DNA of 64,000 nucleotides from Lacisediminihabitans sp040549525. Lineage in GTDB: Bacteria; Actinomycetota; Actinomycetes; Actinomycetales; Microbacteriaceae. The stretch lies in the NCBI RefSeq assembly GCF_040549525.1, contig NZ_JBEPTM010000008.1, forward strand, positions 1 through 64,000. The letters are read 5' to 3'. Both the position numbers and the translations under genes were made by a program. Below the pieces are notes generated by a model. The model worked only from the letters and a program-made list of their open reading frames with translations, was not told the origin of the DNA and searched no databases. This document shows, piece after piece, positions 17,591 to 26,464 of the stretch (position 1 is its first letter; each line of letters begins with the position of its first letter).

Positions 17591-18307
17591 ATGGCCATGC
17601 AGCGACAAAGGGGAGTTCGTATCCCGAAGGCTTCGGACCTCGTCGTCGATGCAATTCGCGCTGACGTGATCGATGGGAAGCTCGCCGTCGGCACGCGGTT
17701 GGAGTCCGAGACCGAGATGGCTGAGAGGTTCGGGCTCGGACGAGTCACTGTCCGGGAAGCTCTGCGGTTGCTGGAGCGCGATGGTCTCGTCAGCATTCGA
17801 CGCGGCCCTAGCGGTGGTATCTTCGTCTCCAACCCAGATATCCGCCAGGTGAGCGAGGCACTCGCGTTGCTGCTGCGCCTACGCAATACGTCGCTAGATG
17901 ATTTCGCGGTCTTCCGACTGCAGGTCGAGCCGTTCGTTACTGAATTGGCGGCGATCAATGCGACGGAAGGGCAGCGCCAGGCGATCCTCGACATCGCGCG
18001 TCAGGACCGCAGCGCCCAACACACGGCGGATCTCCACGACCTTATCGCCGAATCGAGCGGCAATGATCTCTTCGAGTTCACGCTGAAGGCTATGCACGTC
18101 GCGCTCGACACGCATTTCCGTGAGGAGCGGATCTCGGCAGCAGACCGTGAAGTGACCCGCAAAGCGCATGAGCGGATTGCCGAGCGGATCGGTGAGCGAG
18201 ATGCCGCGGGTGCGCGCGCGGCGATGGAGCTCCATCTTTTAAAGTATCGGGAGTACCTCGTGGCGAGCGGGCTGGCGTACGAACCGGTCCTTCCGCCGTT
18301 GAACTGA
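17591..18307 (+). CDS. FadR/GntR-family transcriptional regulator
   Basis: A 238-residue regulator. The N-terminal winged helix (residues 10-75, including SETEMAERFGLGRVTVREALRLLERDGLV) is the GntR DNA-binding domain. The C-terminal about 150 residues form an all-helical FCD ligand domain, with a metal-binding-type His pattern (DLHDLI, HVALDTHF, HERIAERI). Adjacent starts GTG 17588 and ATG 17591 follow GGAG. It lies at the end of the first enzymatic block and upstream of the acyl-CoA dehydrogenase block, so it may control either, most likely releasing DNA on binding a pathway acid or acyl-CoA. Confidence 0.88.
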   Translation: MAMQRQRGVRIPKASDLVVDAIRADVIDGKLAVGTRLESETEMAERFGLGRVTVREALRLLERDGLVSIRRGPSGGIFVSNPDIRQVSEALALLLRLRNTSLDDFAVFRLQVEPFVTELAAINATEGQRQAILDIARQDRSAQHTADLHDLIAESSGNDLFEFTLKAMHVALDTHFREERISAADREVTRKAHERIAERIGERDAAGARAAMELHLLKYREYLVASGLAYEPVLPPLN

Positions 18308-18453
18308 TCTCAATCGATCGCGAGGGTCTTGACCTGTGCGCGGCGTGATGAGGCGCGCAAGCGAACGTCGACCGACCCGCCGAGCGCGCAATTCCCTTTC
18401 ACCGGGAGCCCAGCATGCGCTGTCATGTGAGGGACTTGCGCGATTTGGCATCT

Positions 18454-18461
18454 CTTAGCAT
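18454..18461 (+). promoter_or_regulatory. CTTAGCAT half-site upstream of the acyl-CoA dehydrogenase operon
   Basis: Same 8 bases as the arms of the palindrome at 8228-8255, here 60 bases before the GTG at 18521 and followed by AT-rich TTCATGGTTATGTTTACT. The second arm is degenerate. Two occurrences in the only two large promoter regions of the cluster suggest a shared regulator, though an 8-mer can recur by chance. Confidence 0.35.
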
Positions 18462-18520
18462 TCATGGTTATGTTTACTATTATCGCTCATGGATCGGATG
18501 TCGATAGAGGAGAAGTCAAC

Positions 18521-19672
18521 GTGGATTTGTCATTGACCGCAGCGCAGAGTGCCTTTCGCGATGAGATTCGGGAATGGCTGTACGCGCACGTTCCGCGGGA
18601 GTCATTCGGATCGGCCGCCACGCGGGAGGGATTCGAGCAGCACCGTGCGTGGGAGCGAGAGCTTCACGCGGCGGGCTTTGCTGCTGTTCATTGGCCGACC
18701 GAATTCGGTGGCCGAGGAATGAATCCGACGGCGACCATGATCTTTTACGACGAGTACCTCGCTGCGGGCGCCCCCGATCGTCTGAACCGTCTCGCGCTCG
18801 GGCTGGCCGGTCCCACTCTCATAAACAACGGCACAGACGCGCAGAAGCGGCGATGGCTGGAACCCATGCTGAGATGTGACGACATTTGGTGCCAGGGTTT
18901 CAGCGAGCCGGACGCCGGCAGCGACCTCGCTTCGCTTCGCACCAAGGGTGAGGTGGATGGCGATGTTATTCGGGTCACGGGTCAGAAGATATGGACCTCG
19001 CACTCACGATTCGCCGACTGGATCTTCGCGCTTGTCAGAACCGACCCTAGCGCTTCTGCGCACAAGGGCATTACGTTCCTGATGATTCCGCGCCACCAGG
19101 AGGGAATCGATATTCGCCCTATCCAGCAGATGAACTACGCCGCGGACTTCGCGGAAGTGTTCTTCACGGATGTAGCAGTCCCCATTGAGAACGTCGTCGG
19201 CGAACTTAACGACGGATGGAGGGTCGCTATGGGCACGCTCACCCAAGAGCGCAGCAGCAACCTGAACACGGCGGCGCATTTCCAGCAGATGTTGAAGGAG
19301 GCGATCGAAACGATTCCCACGGGTCGGCGCAGAGATCCCGCCGTGCGTGAACGGGTCGGACGGTTCTACGAGGAGATCGAGGCGTATCGCTATCTCTCCT
19401 TGCGTACTCTCACCGAACTCACGCGAGGGAAGACTCTCGGAGCGCAGTCGATGATGGGGAAGCTGTGGTGGTCTGAGATGCAGACCCGCATCCTCGAGTT
19501 CGCCCTCGAGATGATCGGCGAAGAAGCGGAAGTGCTGCGTGACCAGTCCGGCGTAGTCTCTCCCCTCATACAGAGCTACTGGCTGGGCCGCGCTGCGCAC
19601 ATCTATGCCGGCTCGAACGAGATACAGCGAAACATCATTGCCGAGCGTGTCCTCGGCCTCCCGAAAGGCTGA
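18521..19672 (+). CDS. Acyl-CoA dehydrogenase, catalytic-type subunit
   Basis: A 383-residue FAD acyl-CoA dehydrogenase. The FAD-binding WCQGFSEPDAGSDLASL loop, the middle beta domain and the C-terminal YAGSNEIQRNIIAERVLGL segment are complete. GTG at 18521 follows AGAGGAG at ideal spacing; the longer upstream frame has none. The gene is two bases from a second, shorter acyl-CoA dehydrogenase gene. Adjacent long/short pairs form heterotetramers in actinobacterial steroid and terpenoid side-chain oxidation, and this pair fits that pattern. Electrons would go to the ETF encoded at 27.4-29.1 kb. Confidence 0.9.
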   Translation: MDLSLTAAQSAFRDEIREWLYAHVPRESFGSAATREGFEQHRAWERELHAAGFAAVHWPTEFGGRGMNPTATMIFYDEYLAAGAPDRLNRLALGLAGPTLINNGTDAQKRRWLEPMLRCDDIWCQGFSEPDAGSDLASLRTKGEVDGDVIRVTGQKIWTSHSRFADWIFALVRTDPSASAHKGITFLMIPRHQEGIDIRPIQQMNYAADFAEVFFTDVAVPIENVVGELNDGWRVAMGTLTQERSSNLNTAAHFQQMLKEAIETIPTGRRRDPAVRERVGRFYEEIEAYRYLSLRTLTELTRGKTLGAQSMMGKLWWSEMQTRILEFALEMIGEEAEVLRDQSGVVSPLIQSYWLGRAAHIYAGSNEIQRNIIAERVLGLPKG

Positions 19673-19674
19673 TC

Positions 19675-20700
19675 ATGGACTTCGACTTCGATGAGGAACA
19701 ATATTCGTACCGTGATGCCGTTCGCGACGCGTTCGGTCGTTCGGTGACGCCGGGTTCGGTTCGAGAGGTGTGGTCGCAAGGGCACGCTTATGACGGAAGC
19801 CATGGCAGGGTGCTGGCGCAGCTCGACCTGTGGGGAATGCTCGTGGAGGAGCGCTTCGGTGGTTCGGGAGCGAGTGTGCTCGACCTTGCTCTGCCTCTCG
19901 AGGAATGCGGGCAATTTGCGGTTGCCGAGCCGATCGTGGAGACCCTTGTCGTTGCACCATTGCTACTTCAGGAGTGGTGCCCCGATTTCCCCGGCGCGGA
20001 GACACTTTTGACGGGCATCGCCTCTGGCGAATTTGTCGTCGCGGTCGCGATGGACGGCGCGTCATTGGTCAGCGATGGCGCCCGCGCGGATGCACTAATT
20101 GTGATCGATCGCGACGAGATCCACCTTCTACGCACCGGCCAGTTCCTCGCCGCACCTGTCGCCGGGATTGACCCGAGTCGCCGCCTCGCCCGCTGTGAGT
20201 TCGTTCTCGACCAGTCGACGCTTGTCACCGATTCGCCGACGATTGCTGCGCGCGCTCGCGCCGCTGTAATGGCGGGCAACGCGGCGCTCGCAGTCGGAGT
20301 AGCCGGCCGAATGTGCGAGATGACTCGCAATTACCTATTGCAGCGCGTTCAGTTCGGGCGGGTGCTCGGTTCCTTCCAGGCACTCAAGCATCGCCTAGCC
20401 GACGTTGCGGTCGCAGTTGAGGCGGCTCGCTCGTTGACCTGGAATGCCCTCTACCGCGTAAGTACTTCCGACAGCGGAGCCGAATTGGCGGCGACCGCGG
20501 CGAAGTCCGCGTCCAACGAGGCACTCGCGATCGCGGGCAGGGCGTCGCTTCAGCTACACGGCGGAGTCGGCTTCACCTGGGAGCACGACCTGCACCTGTG
20601 GCTGCAACGCGGCAAAGCGTTGGAGATCGCAAACGGGTCTGCAAGCGAGCACCGTCAGGCGATCGGCTCCTTGATACTGGATGAGGTGGACTCAGCATGA
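19675..20700 (+). CDS. Acyl-CoA dehydrogenase, short partner subunit
   Basis: A 341-residue acyl-CoA dehydrogenase-fold protein, about 40 residues shorter than its neighbour, with weak conservation of the FAD loop in the N-terminal half (LALPLEECGQFAVAEP). The C-terminal domain is typical (QRVQFGRVLGSFQALKHRLADV, then LHGGVGFTWEHDLHLW). This is the pattern of the non-catalytic or half-site partner in alpha2-beta2 acyl-CoA dehydrogenases. It starts two bases after the first gene and overlaps the next gene by four, so all three should be made in fixed ratio. Confidence 0.88.
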   Translation: MDFDFDEEQYSYRDAVRDAFGRSVTPGSVREVWSQGHAYDGSHGRVLAQLDLWGMLVEERFGGSGASVLDLALPLEECGQFAVAEPIVETLVVAPLLLQEWCPDFPGAETLLTGIASGEFVVAVAMDGASLVSDGARADALIVIDRDEIHLLRTGQFLAAPVAGIDPSRRLARCEFVLDQSTLVTDSPTIAARARAAVMAGNAALAVGVAGRMCEMTRNYLLQRVQFGRVLGSFQALKHRLADVAVAVEAARSLTWNALYRVSTSDSGAELAATAAKSASNEALAIAGRASLQLHGGVGFTWEHDLHLWLQRGKALEIANGSASEHRQAIGSLILDEVDSA

Positions 20701-22856
20701 ACGCCTCGAGTGCCAGTGAGGCCACCCGGCTGAATTTGGTTGAAGCGCTGCATGGCGCCCAATCGATCGCGATCATCGGTGCCTCGAATGTCGGGACGAA
20801 GGCATCGGGTCGGACGCAACGCTATCTTCGTCGGTACGGGTTCCAGGGGCGGATTTATCCGGTCAACCCGAACAGTCCCACGGTGCAGGGCGAAGTGGCA
20901 TACCCGAGTGTCAGTGCTTTGCCCGAGGTGCCGGACATCGTCGTCATCGTCCTGCCCGCTACAGCGATCGAGCAGGCAGTTCGGGAGTGCGGTGAGGCAG
21001 GCGCTTCGCTTGCGATCGTGTTCGCGTCCGGATTCGCCGAGATGGGAGAAGAAGGCGCGAAGGCGCAAGAGTTGGTTGTTCAGGCAGCGCGCAGTACCGG
21101 GATCCGCGTTCTCGGACCGAACAGCGTCGGTGCTGTCTCGTTCGGTAACAGCGTCATCACGACGTTCATGACTGGCGTTGATCAGGACCGCTTCGAGCCG
21201 GAGGATCACAAGATCGGCTTCGTGTCGCAGAGCGGGGCGATGGGCGGTTTCATACTCAACCTTGCGCAGTCCCAGCACATCGGGGTCGGGACGTTCATCA
21301 GCACGGGCAACGAGGCAGACCTTGCGTTGCCCGAGGTCATGCAGCAGCTGGTTGACGAAGGAGAAACCAAGGTCTTACTAGCCTACGTCGAGGGGGTTCG
21401 CGACGGCGAAGCGTTCACGGACGCGCTCGCCAGTGCCCTCGATGCGGGCATTCCGGTCGGCCTTCTCAAAGTCGGGCGCAGCGAACGCGGCGCTCACGCG
21501 GCCGCTTCCCACACAGGTACCCTCGCGGGATCGGATGTCGTCTTCGACGGACTCTTCCGTGAGCACGGAGCGCAGCGGGCAGAGAGCGTTGAGGACCTCC
21601 TCGATCTTGCCCGGGTCTTTTCCAGTCCACGCCGGCCGAAGGGCAACGGTGTCTCCATCGTGACTCTGTCTGGGGGTGCCGGAGTGCTCATGACCGACAT
21701 CGCGGAGGACTTGGGGCTGTCGATATTCGCGTGGGATGAGCCCTGGCAGGCCCGTCTGCAAGAGGTCCTGCCGACGTTTGCGGCGACCGGCAATCCGATC
21801 GATGTCACCGGCGCGATTGCCGCCGATTTGATGATTCTGGATGACGCGGTACGCATCGCACTCGAGAACCCCGACACGGATCAGGCCATCGTCCTGTTGG
21901 GCAATCTGGAGCCGGAAGAGGACGCGATCTGCGCGCTTCTGCTCGAACGGGCAGCCAAGAGCGACAAGCCGCTGCTGGTCACTTGGGTAGGCGGATCCGG
22001 GAAACCCCAGAAAGTCCTCTCGGCGGGCGGCCTCCCGACCTTCACCGATCCCGCTCGCACGATGCGCGCTGCCGCGGCGTCGGTGCGCTGGGCCATGACC
22101 AAGCAGCAGCGGGAGCTGGAACGCGGCGAGTGCCTTCCGGTTGCGGGCATCAAGGCAGCCCGGGAGTTGATCCAAGAGGCAGAGGGCACTGGGACCATCA
22201 CCCTCGACGAGGTAATCAGCAAGCGGGTCGTCGAAGCGGTCGGGATCTCCGTGGTGGAAGAGTCCCAAGCGCACTCCGCCGAAAATACGGCAGATGCTGC
22301 TTATTCGATGGGCTATCCCGTTGTGGTCAAGTTGCTCTCGGACGAGGTTCCGCACAAGAGCGAACTCGGCGTGGTGCGCATGGGACTCCGGGACCGAGCC
22401 GCGGTTCTCGAAGCGGTTGCATCGATTCTGGATATCGCGGCGTCGCACGGCGTCACCGACCGACGACTTGTCGTTCAGCGACAGCTGGACAATGACATCG
22501 AGATCATTCTCGGGACCTCGCAGGATGACACGTTCGGCACGACGGTTCTCGTCGGCATCGGTGGAGTATCAGCCGAGGTGCTCCCAGATGTACAAGTTCG
22601 ACTGGCACCCGTCAGCGTAGCTGAGGCGCGTCGCATGATCGAGGCACTTCGCGGGGTCAAACTTCTTCGAGGAGTGCGTGGTCGGCGCGGTGTGGATGAG
22701 GGCGCGCTTGCGGAGTCCATCGCGCGACTTTCGAGCTTGGCCGCAGCGCTTTCCGAATCCATCCTCTCGATCGATCTGAATCCGCTGCTGGTGCTCGAGG
22801 ATGGCCGACCCGTCGCAGTCGATGCGCTTGTCGTCTTGCGTCCATCCGTGGACTAG
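20697..22856 (+). CDS. ADP-forming acyl-CoA synthetase (acetate--CoA ligase family)
   Basis: A 719-residue protein with the fused layout of NDP-forming acyl-CoA synthetases. An N-terminal CoA-binding Rossmann domain (IAIIGASNVGTKASGR) is followed by two succinyl-CoA-ligase-like domains (GPNSVGAVSFGNS; SHTGTLAGSD with the phosphorylatable His) and a C-terminal ATP-grasp domain (YPVVVKLLSDEVPHKSELGVV). It would activate a carboxylic acid with CoA using ATP. The position between acyl-CoA dehydrogenases and an SDR makes it the likely entry enzyme into beta-oxidation for the acid released after ketone oxidation. It overlaps the preceding gene by four bases. Confidence 0.9.
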   Translation: MNASSASEATRLNLVEALHGAQSIAIIGASNVGTKASGRTQRYLRRYGFQGRIYPVNPNSPTVQGEVAYPSVSALPEVPDIVVIVLPATAIEQAVRECGEAGASLAIVFASGFAEMGEEGAKAQELVVQAARSTGIRVLGPNSVGAVSFGNSVITTFMTGVDQDRFEPEDHKIGFVSQSGAMGGFILNLAQSQHIGVGTFISTGNEADLALPEVMQQLVDEGETKVLLAYVEGVRDGEAFTDALASALDAGIPVGLLKVGRSERGAHAAASHTGTLAGSDVVFDGLFREHGAQRAESVEDLLDLARVFSSPRRPKGNGVSIVTLSGGAGVLMTDIAEDLGLSIFAWDEPWQARLQEVLPTFAATGNPIDVTGAIAADLMILDDAVRIALENPDTDQAIVLLGNLEPEEDAICALLLERAAKSDKPLLVTWVGGSGKPQKVLSAGGLPTFTDPARTMRAAAASVRWAMTKQQRELERGECLPVAGIKAARELIQEAEGTGTITLDEVISKRVVEAVGISVVEESQAHSAENTADAAYSMGYPVVVKLLSDEVPHKSELGVVRMGLRDRAAVLEAVASILDIAASHGVTDRRLVVQRQLDNDIEIILGTSQDDTFGTTVLVGIGGVSAEVLPDVQVRLAPVSVAEARRMIEALRGVKLLRGVRGRRGVDEGALAESIARLSSLAAALSESILSIDLNPLLVLEDGRPVAVDALVVLRPSVD

Positions 22857-22892
22857 CGGAAACCCGTTTCTACCCGTGCGAAGGAGCACCAA

Positions 22893-23675
22893 TTGACAGA
22901 CTCCGACGAGTTCATTGTTCGAAGTGAGCGGCCCGCGATCGTGACGGGTGCGGCACGTGGAATCGGTGCCGGCATTGCGGACGCACTACTGGCTGCCGGG
23001 CATCCGGTGGTCGTGGTGGACATCAACACGGACGCGCTCGCGGAGTTTCGTGCCGCGCGTCCGAAATTGGCGGAGCGCCTGGCTATCGTGGCTGCCGACG
23101 TTTCGGACGAAGCGGCCTGGGAGACAATTCTTCAGGAGACGCAGCGTCGATTTGGCCCCGTGGCGGTTCTGGTCAACAACGCCGGGATCTCACCCAAGCA
23201 CAACGGTCTACGTCGGGAGACCGACGGAATGCCGCTGGAGGAGTGGAACCGAGTCATTGCGGTCAACCTCACGAGTGCATTCCTTGGTGTGCGGGCTGTG
23301 CTGCCAGCAATGCGTGCGCAAGGGTGGGGTCGAATCGTGAACGTCTCCTCCCAGGCAGGTCGTCAGGGAGCTCGGATCGCAGGCGTTCACTACGGCGTCA
23401 CGAAGTCGGCGCTGCTCGGTCTGGCAATGACCGTCGCGTACGAGTATGGAGCCGACGGAATTACCGCGAACTCCGTGACCCCGGGAAGAGTCGAGACGGA
23501 TATGGCGGCCCAGGCGCCCGACGAGGTGAACGCACGGCTGGCGGCGGCGATCCCGGTCGGACGTGTCGGTCAGCCGGCGGACATCGGCGCGACCATCTCG
23601 TTCCTGGCGGGAGATTCTGCGTCATTCATCACCGGCGCGACCATCGACGTCAACGGCGGCAGTTTCATGGGGTGA
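22893..23675 (+). CDS. Short-chain dehydrogenase/reductase
   Basis: A 260-residue classical SDR: TGAARGIG cofactor motif at about 17, Asp in VVVDINTD indicating NAD(H), NNAG, catalytic NVSSQAG and YGVTK, and C-terminal TGATIDVNGGSF. It starts with TTG at 22893 preceded by AAGGAG at six bases; no ATG in frame gives a full-length product. As the third SDR of the cluster it is a candidate 3-hydroxyacyl-CoA or cyclic alcohol dehydrogenase. Confidence 0.88.
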   Translation: MTDSDEFIVRSERPAIVTGAARGIGAGIADALLAAGHPVVVVDINTDALAEFRAARPKLAERLAIVAADVSDEAAWETILQETQRRFGPVAVLVNNAGISPKHNGLRRETDGMPLEEWNRVIAVNLTSAFLGVRAVLPAMRAQGWGRIVNVSSQAGRQGARIAGVHYGVTKSALLGLAMTVAYEYGADGITANSVTPGRVETDMAAQAPDEVNARLAAAIPVGRVGQPADIGATISFLAGDSASFITGATIDVNGGSFMG

Positions 23676-23720
23676 GAAGCTTACCCTCGGCGAGAAGAAG
23701 TTCAACTGAGTAAGAGGAGC

Positions 23721-24611
23721 ATGGCCATGTTCTATCGCGATTTGCCTGATGGAGATGCACGCGGAGTCTTCGGGGATGACGATGCGCTCGGCGTGCTCAA
23801 TAGGCAGACGCCACAAACGATTCGTGCGGCGCGCGAGGCGATTGTCAGCGGAGAGATGTTTTCCCTGAACGCACCGTTGAATTGGCCCGATCCGCCCCTG
23901 TTCAACCGTGCGCAGGTGGAGCACTCGGTCTACACGACCGGAATGGGCAACCGCGATGACTATCTGGATCGATTTTACTTGCAGGGGTCTTCGCAGTGGG
24001 ACAGCTTTCAGCACTTCCGCGACCCCGAGACCGGCTTTTACAACCATCTCCCGCATGAGGACCTCGGGATCGAGAAGTGGGCGCGACGCGGAATTGCCGG
24101 GAGGGCAGTCCTGCTTGATGTCGAACGATACGTGACCGCCCAGGGGCGGTCGTTGAGCTGGAACGAGCGGACCCCGATCGGAGTGGATGTGCTGGAGGCG
24201 GTCAGGACCGCGCAGAGCATCGAGTCCCGCGAGGCGGATATCCTTCTCATTCGCACCGGGTGGACGACCGGCTACAACATGGCGACAACCGAGGAGCATG
24301 AACGCGTTCGCACCGTGCACGACAGTCCGGGACTCGAGCCGAGCCTTGAGATGGTCGAGTACCTCTGGGACTGGGGCATTAGCGCGATCGCGGCGGACAA
24401 CATCGCTGTCGAGCCCATGCCGATCCAGGGTCCCACGCTGCATGCCCGCCTTCTTGCGAGGCTCGGGGTACCGTTCGGCGAGTTATGGTGGCTCGATGAA
24501 CTAGCTGCGCACAGCGCGCTCGACGGGCGATACACCTCGTTCCTGACGTCCGCACCGCTTAATCTGGTGGGCGGTGTCGGCTCGCCCGCCAACGCCCTGG
24601 CCATCAAGTAG
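23721..24611 (+). CDS. Cyclase family metal-dependent hydrolase
   Basis: A 296-residue member of the cyclase superfamily (kynurenine formamidase/isatin hydrolase-like, Pfam Cyclase). In this long subfamily the classical HxGTHxDxPxH motif is replaced by a QGSSQWDSFQHF version, with an HLP motif shortly after; the Asp and His remain available for metal. The C-terminal region WLDELAAHSALDG is typical. Relatives hydrolyse amides or strained cyclic compounds. No esterase or alpha/beta hydrolase exists in the cluster, so this enzyme is the best candidate to open the lactone or ester made by the monooxygenase. That is inference. Confidence 0.85.
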   Translation: MAMFYRDLPDGDARGVFGDDDALGVLNRQTPQTIRAAREAIVSGEMFSLNAPLNWPDPPLFNRAQVEHSVYTTGMGNRDDYLDRFYLQGSSQWDSFQHFRDPETGFYNHLPHEDLGIEKWARRGIAGRAVLLDVERYVTAQGRSLSWNERTPIGVDVLEAVRTAQSIESREADILLIRTGWTTGYNMATTEEHERVRTVHDSPGLEPSLEMVEYLWDWGISAIAADNIAVEPMPIQGPTLHARLLARLGVPFGELWWLDELAAHSALDGRYTSFLTSAPLNLVGGVGSPANALAIK

Positions 24612-24619
24612 GCAGCGCT

Positions 24620-25594
24620 ATGAAGGCAATCGAAGTCGACTCCAACTTTCGCCTGGGATGGAACACCGTCCCGGATCCGCAGGTGGGCGAGTACGACGTG
24701 CTGATCGATATCCGATCCTCCGGTGTAAACCGGGCGGATCTTGCACAGCGCGAGGGACGCTATCCGCCGCCCCCGGGCGCACCGCCGTACCTGGGCCTCG
24801 AGTGTGCCGGAACAGTGTTGGCCATCGGGTCCAACGTCACGGGCATTGCGGTCGGTGACGAGGTATGCGCCCTACTTCCCGGGGGGGGTTACGCGGAGCG
24901 AGTCGCAGTCGATTACCGGTTGACTCTGCTGGCGCCGAACGGCATATCACTCATCGAAGCGGGAGGAATGGTCGAGGCAGCCTGCACAGTGTGGTCAAAT
25001 CTCGTCGAGATGGGTGGCATCACTTCCGGAGACGTCCTCCTGGTGCATGGAGGCGCGAGCGGCATCGGCACCATCGCGATCCAGATTGCGAAGGCCCTCG
25101 GGGCGACAGTCATTGCGACAGCCAGCGGCCAAGAAAAGGGAGCTCTGTGCCGTCGTCTGGGCGCCGACCTCGCAATCGACTACACCACGGAAGACTTCGT
25201 TGTCCAGAGTCGGGAGTTCACTGGAGGTCGAGGAGTAGACCTCATCCTCGATGTTCGAGGCGGAGACTATCTTGTTCGGAATCTCGACTCGCTCGCTCGC
25301 CGAGGCCGTCTGTTAATCATTGGCACGCTAGGAGGTCGCGAAGGGGTGCTCCCCATCGGTGCTCTCCTCCAAAAGGCCTCGTCTGTAACCGCCGCTACAT
25401 TGCGGAGCCGTCCTCTGTGCGAGCGAGCTGAGGTGGTCGCGGGCGTCGGACGGGATGTGTGGCCGCTGATTGAGCGCGGCGAGGTCATCCCAGTTCTGGA
25501 TTCGACGTTCGAACTTGAAGACGCTGAAGCTGCGCACGCACGTTTGAGCTCCGGAAAGCACGCGGGCAAAATTCTGCTCATCCAAGGAGCGTGA
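24620..25594 (+). CDS. NADPH:quinone oxidoreductase-type zinc-free MDR protein
   Basis: A 324-residue medium-chain dehydrogenase/reductase of the quinone oxidoreductase type. It has the N-terminal GroES-like domain (GVNRADLAQREGRYPPPPG), the Rossmann motif HGGASGIGTIAIQIAK (about 141), and no zinc-binding Cys/His set. Relatives reduce quinones or alpha,beta-unsaturated ketones and acyl compounds. In this context it could reduce the C=C bond of an enone before the Baeyer-Villiger step. It follows the cyclase gene by 8 bases and is the last plus-strand gene of the operon. Confidence 0.87.
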   Translation: MKAIEVDSNFRLGWNTVPDPQVGEYDVLIDIRSSGVNRADLAQREGRYPPPPGAPPYLGLECAGTVLAIGSNVTGIAVGDEVCALLPGGGYAERVAVDYRLTLLAPNGISLIEAGGMVEAACTVWSNLVEMGGITSGDVLLVHGGASGIGTIAIQIAKALGATVIATASGQEKGALCRRLGADLAIDYTTEDFVVQSREFTGGRGVDLILDVRGGDYLVRNLDSLARRGRLLIIGTLGGREGVLPIGALLQKASSVTAATLRSRPLCERAEVVAGVGRDVWPLIERGEVIPVLDSTFELEDAEAAHARLSSGKHAGKILLIQGA

Positions 25595-25782
25595 CGCAAG
25601 AGTAGCCGCAGTCGAGAATGCATTTCAATGATGGATCTGCAACTGCTCGCTGACGCCGGCCGCGACGCAGTCGACGGTCAGCCCGTCCTATCCTGCTCGG
25701 CGAGCAACGCGCGCGCGGCCCCAAGGATGGACTGACGCCGTCACACTGCCTGCCCGCCCATGCTCTCTGCCATCCGCGCAGC

Positions 25783-26457
25783 CTAGGCCACCGCTGCCGC
25801 GCTTCCCGACTGCGGGGCATCGTTCGCGACAGATTGGCTGAGTTGCTCGAGCAGCGTCGGCAGTGTTCGTGCAATGTAGGGCGAGTCTGCGAACGTCAGT
25901 TCGGAATGGCCGTCCAGAATCCACGCTTCGAACGAGCGCTCGTATGTGTCTAGTATCACCCGCACGGCGAGCATCGGGTCCCATTCGAAGCGTCGACCAA
26001 TCCTCGTCATGAGGTCGGTGAAGATGTCCACGAGCGCGCCGAGGAACTTCCTCTCCGACCTCGCGGCTCCGGGGCCGTCGAGCCCGCCCGCCATCGCCCG
26101 CACTCGGCGTTCACCTCGGATGATCAGGCCTCCCCTGTCGAGCGGCCAGGATTTGGCCAGAAGGCTTGCGGCCTCGGTGACGCCGGCCGGCGTGGCCGAC
26201 GCGACGAACTGATCGATGCAGGCGCGGAGTCGCGACGAGCACTCGTCGACGAGTGCCTCGTGTACGGCATCCAAAAGGGCATCGGCGGTCGGAAACAACT
26301 GGCGAAATGCGTGAGTGCTCAAACCGAGCCTCTCGCAGATGTCGGAGATGAGCCACTGGTCGAGGCTGCCTCCGGTCGACAGTGAAACACGAGCGGCCGT
26401 GACAATCCGGCGCGAAATCCTCGCGCGATTGGGAATTGCGAGGGGTCTCAATTCCAC
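25783..26457 (-). CDS. TetR/AcrR-family transcriptional regulator
   Basis: A 224-residue protein with an N-terminal TetR-type helix-turn-helix (about 28-52: LISDICERLGLSTHAFRQLFPTAD) and a variable all-helical C-terminal ligand domain. The last residues are Ser/Ala-rich. It is the last gene of the minus-strand block, 7 bases after the cytochrome gene and convergent with the oxidoreductase gene. The effector is probably a pathway intermediate or acyl-CoA, as for many TetR proteins in beta-oxidation loci. Its operator may be the CTTAGCAT palindrome, but nothing in the sequence proves it. Confidence 0.82.
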   Translation of the reverse strand: MELRPLAIPNRARISRRIVTAARVSLSTGGSLDQWLISDICERLGLSTHAFRQLFPTADALLDAVHEALVDECSSRLRACIDQFVASATPAGVTEAASLLAKSWPLDRGGLIIRGERRVRAMAGGLDGPGAARSERKFLGALVDIFTDLMTRIGRRFEWDPMLAVRVILDTYERSFEAWILDGHSELTFADSPYIARTLPTLLEQLSQSVANDAPQSGSAAAVA

Positions 26458-26464
26458 TAGAGCG

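Noticed and set aside
25628..25735. 35-codon ORF MMDLQLLADAGRDAV... between the convergent oxidoreductase and tetR genes
   Set aside because: No RBS and no recognisable features. It lies in a convergent intergenic gap.
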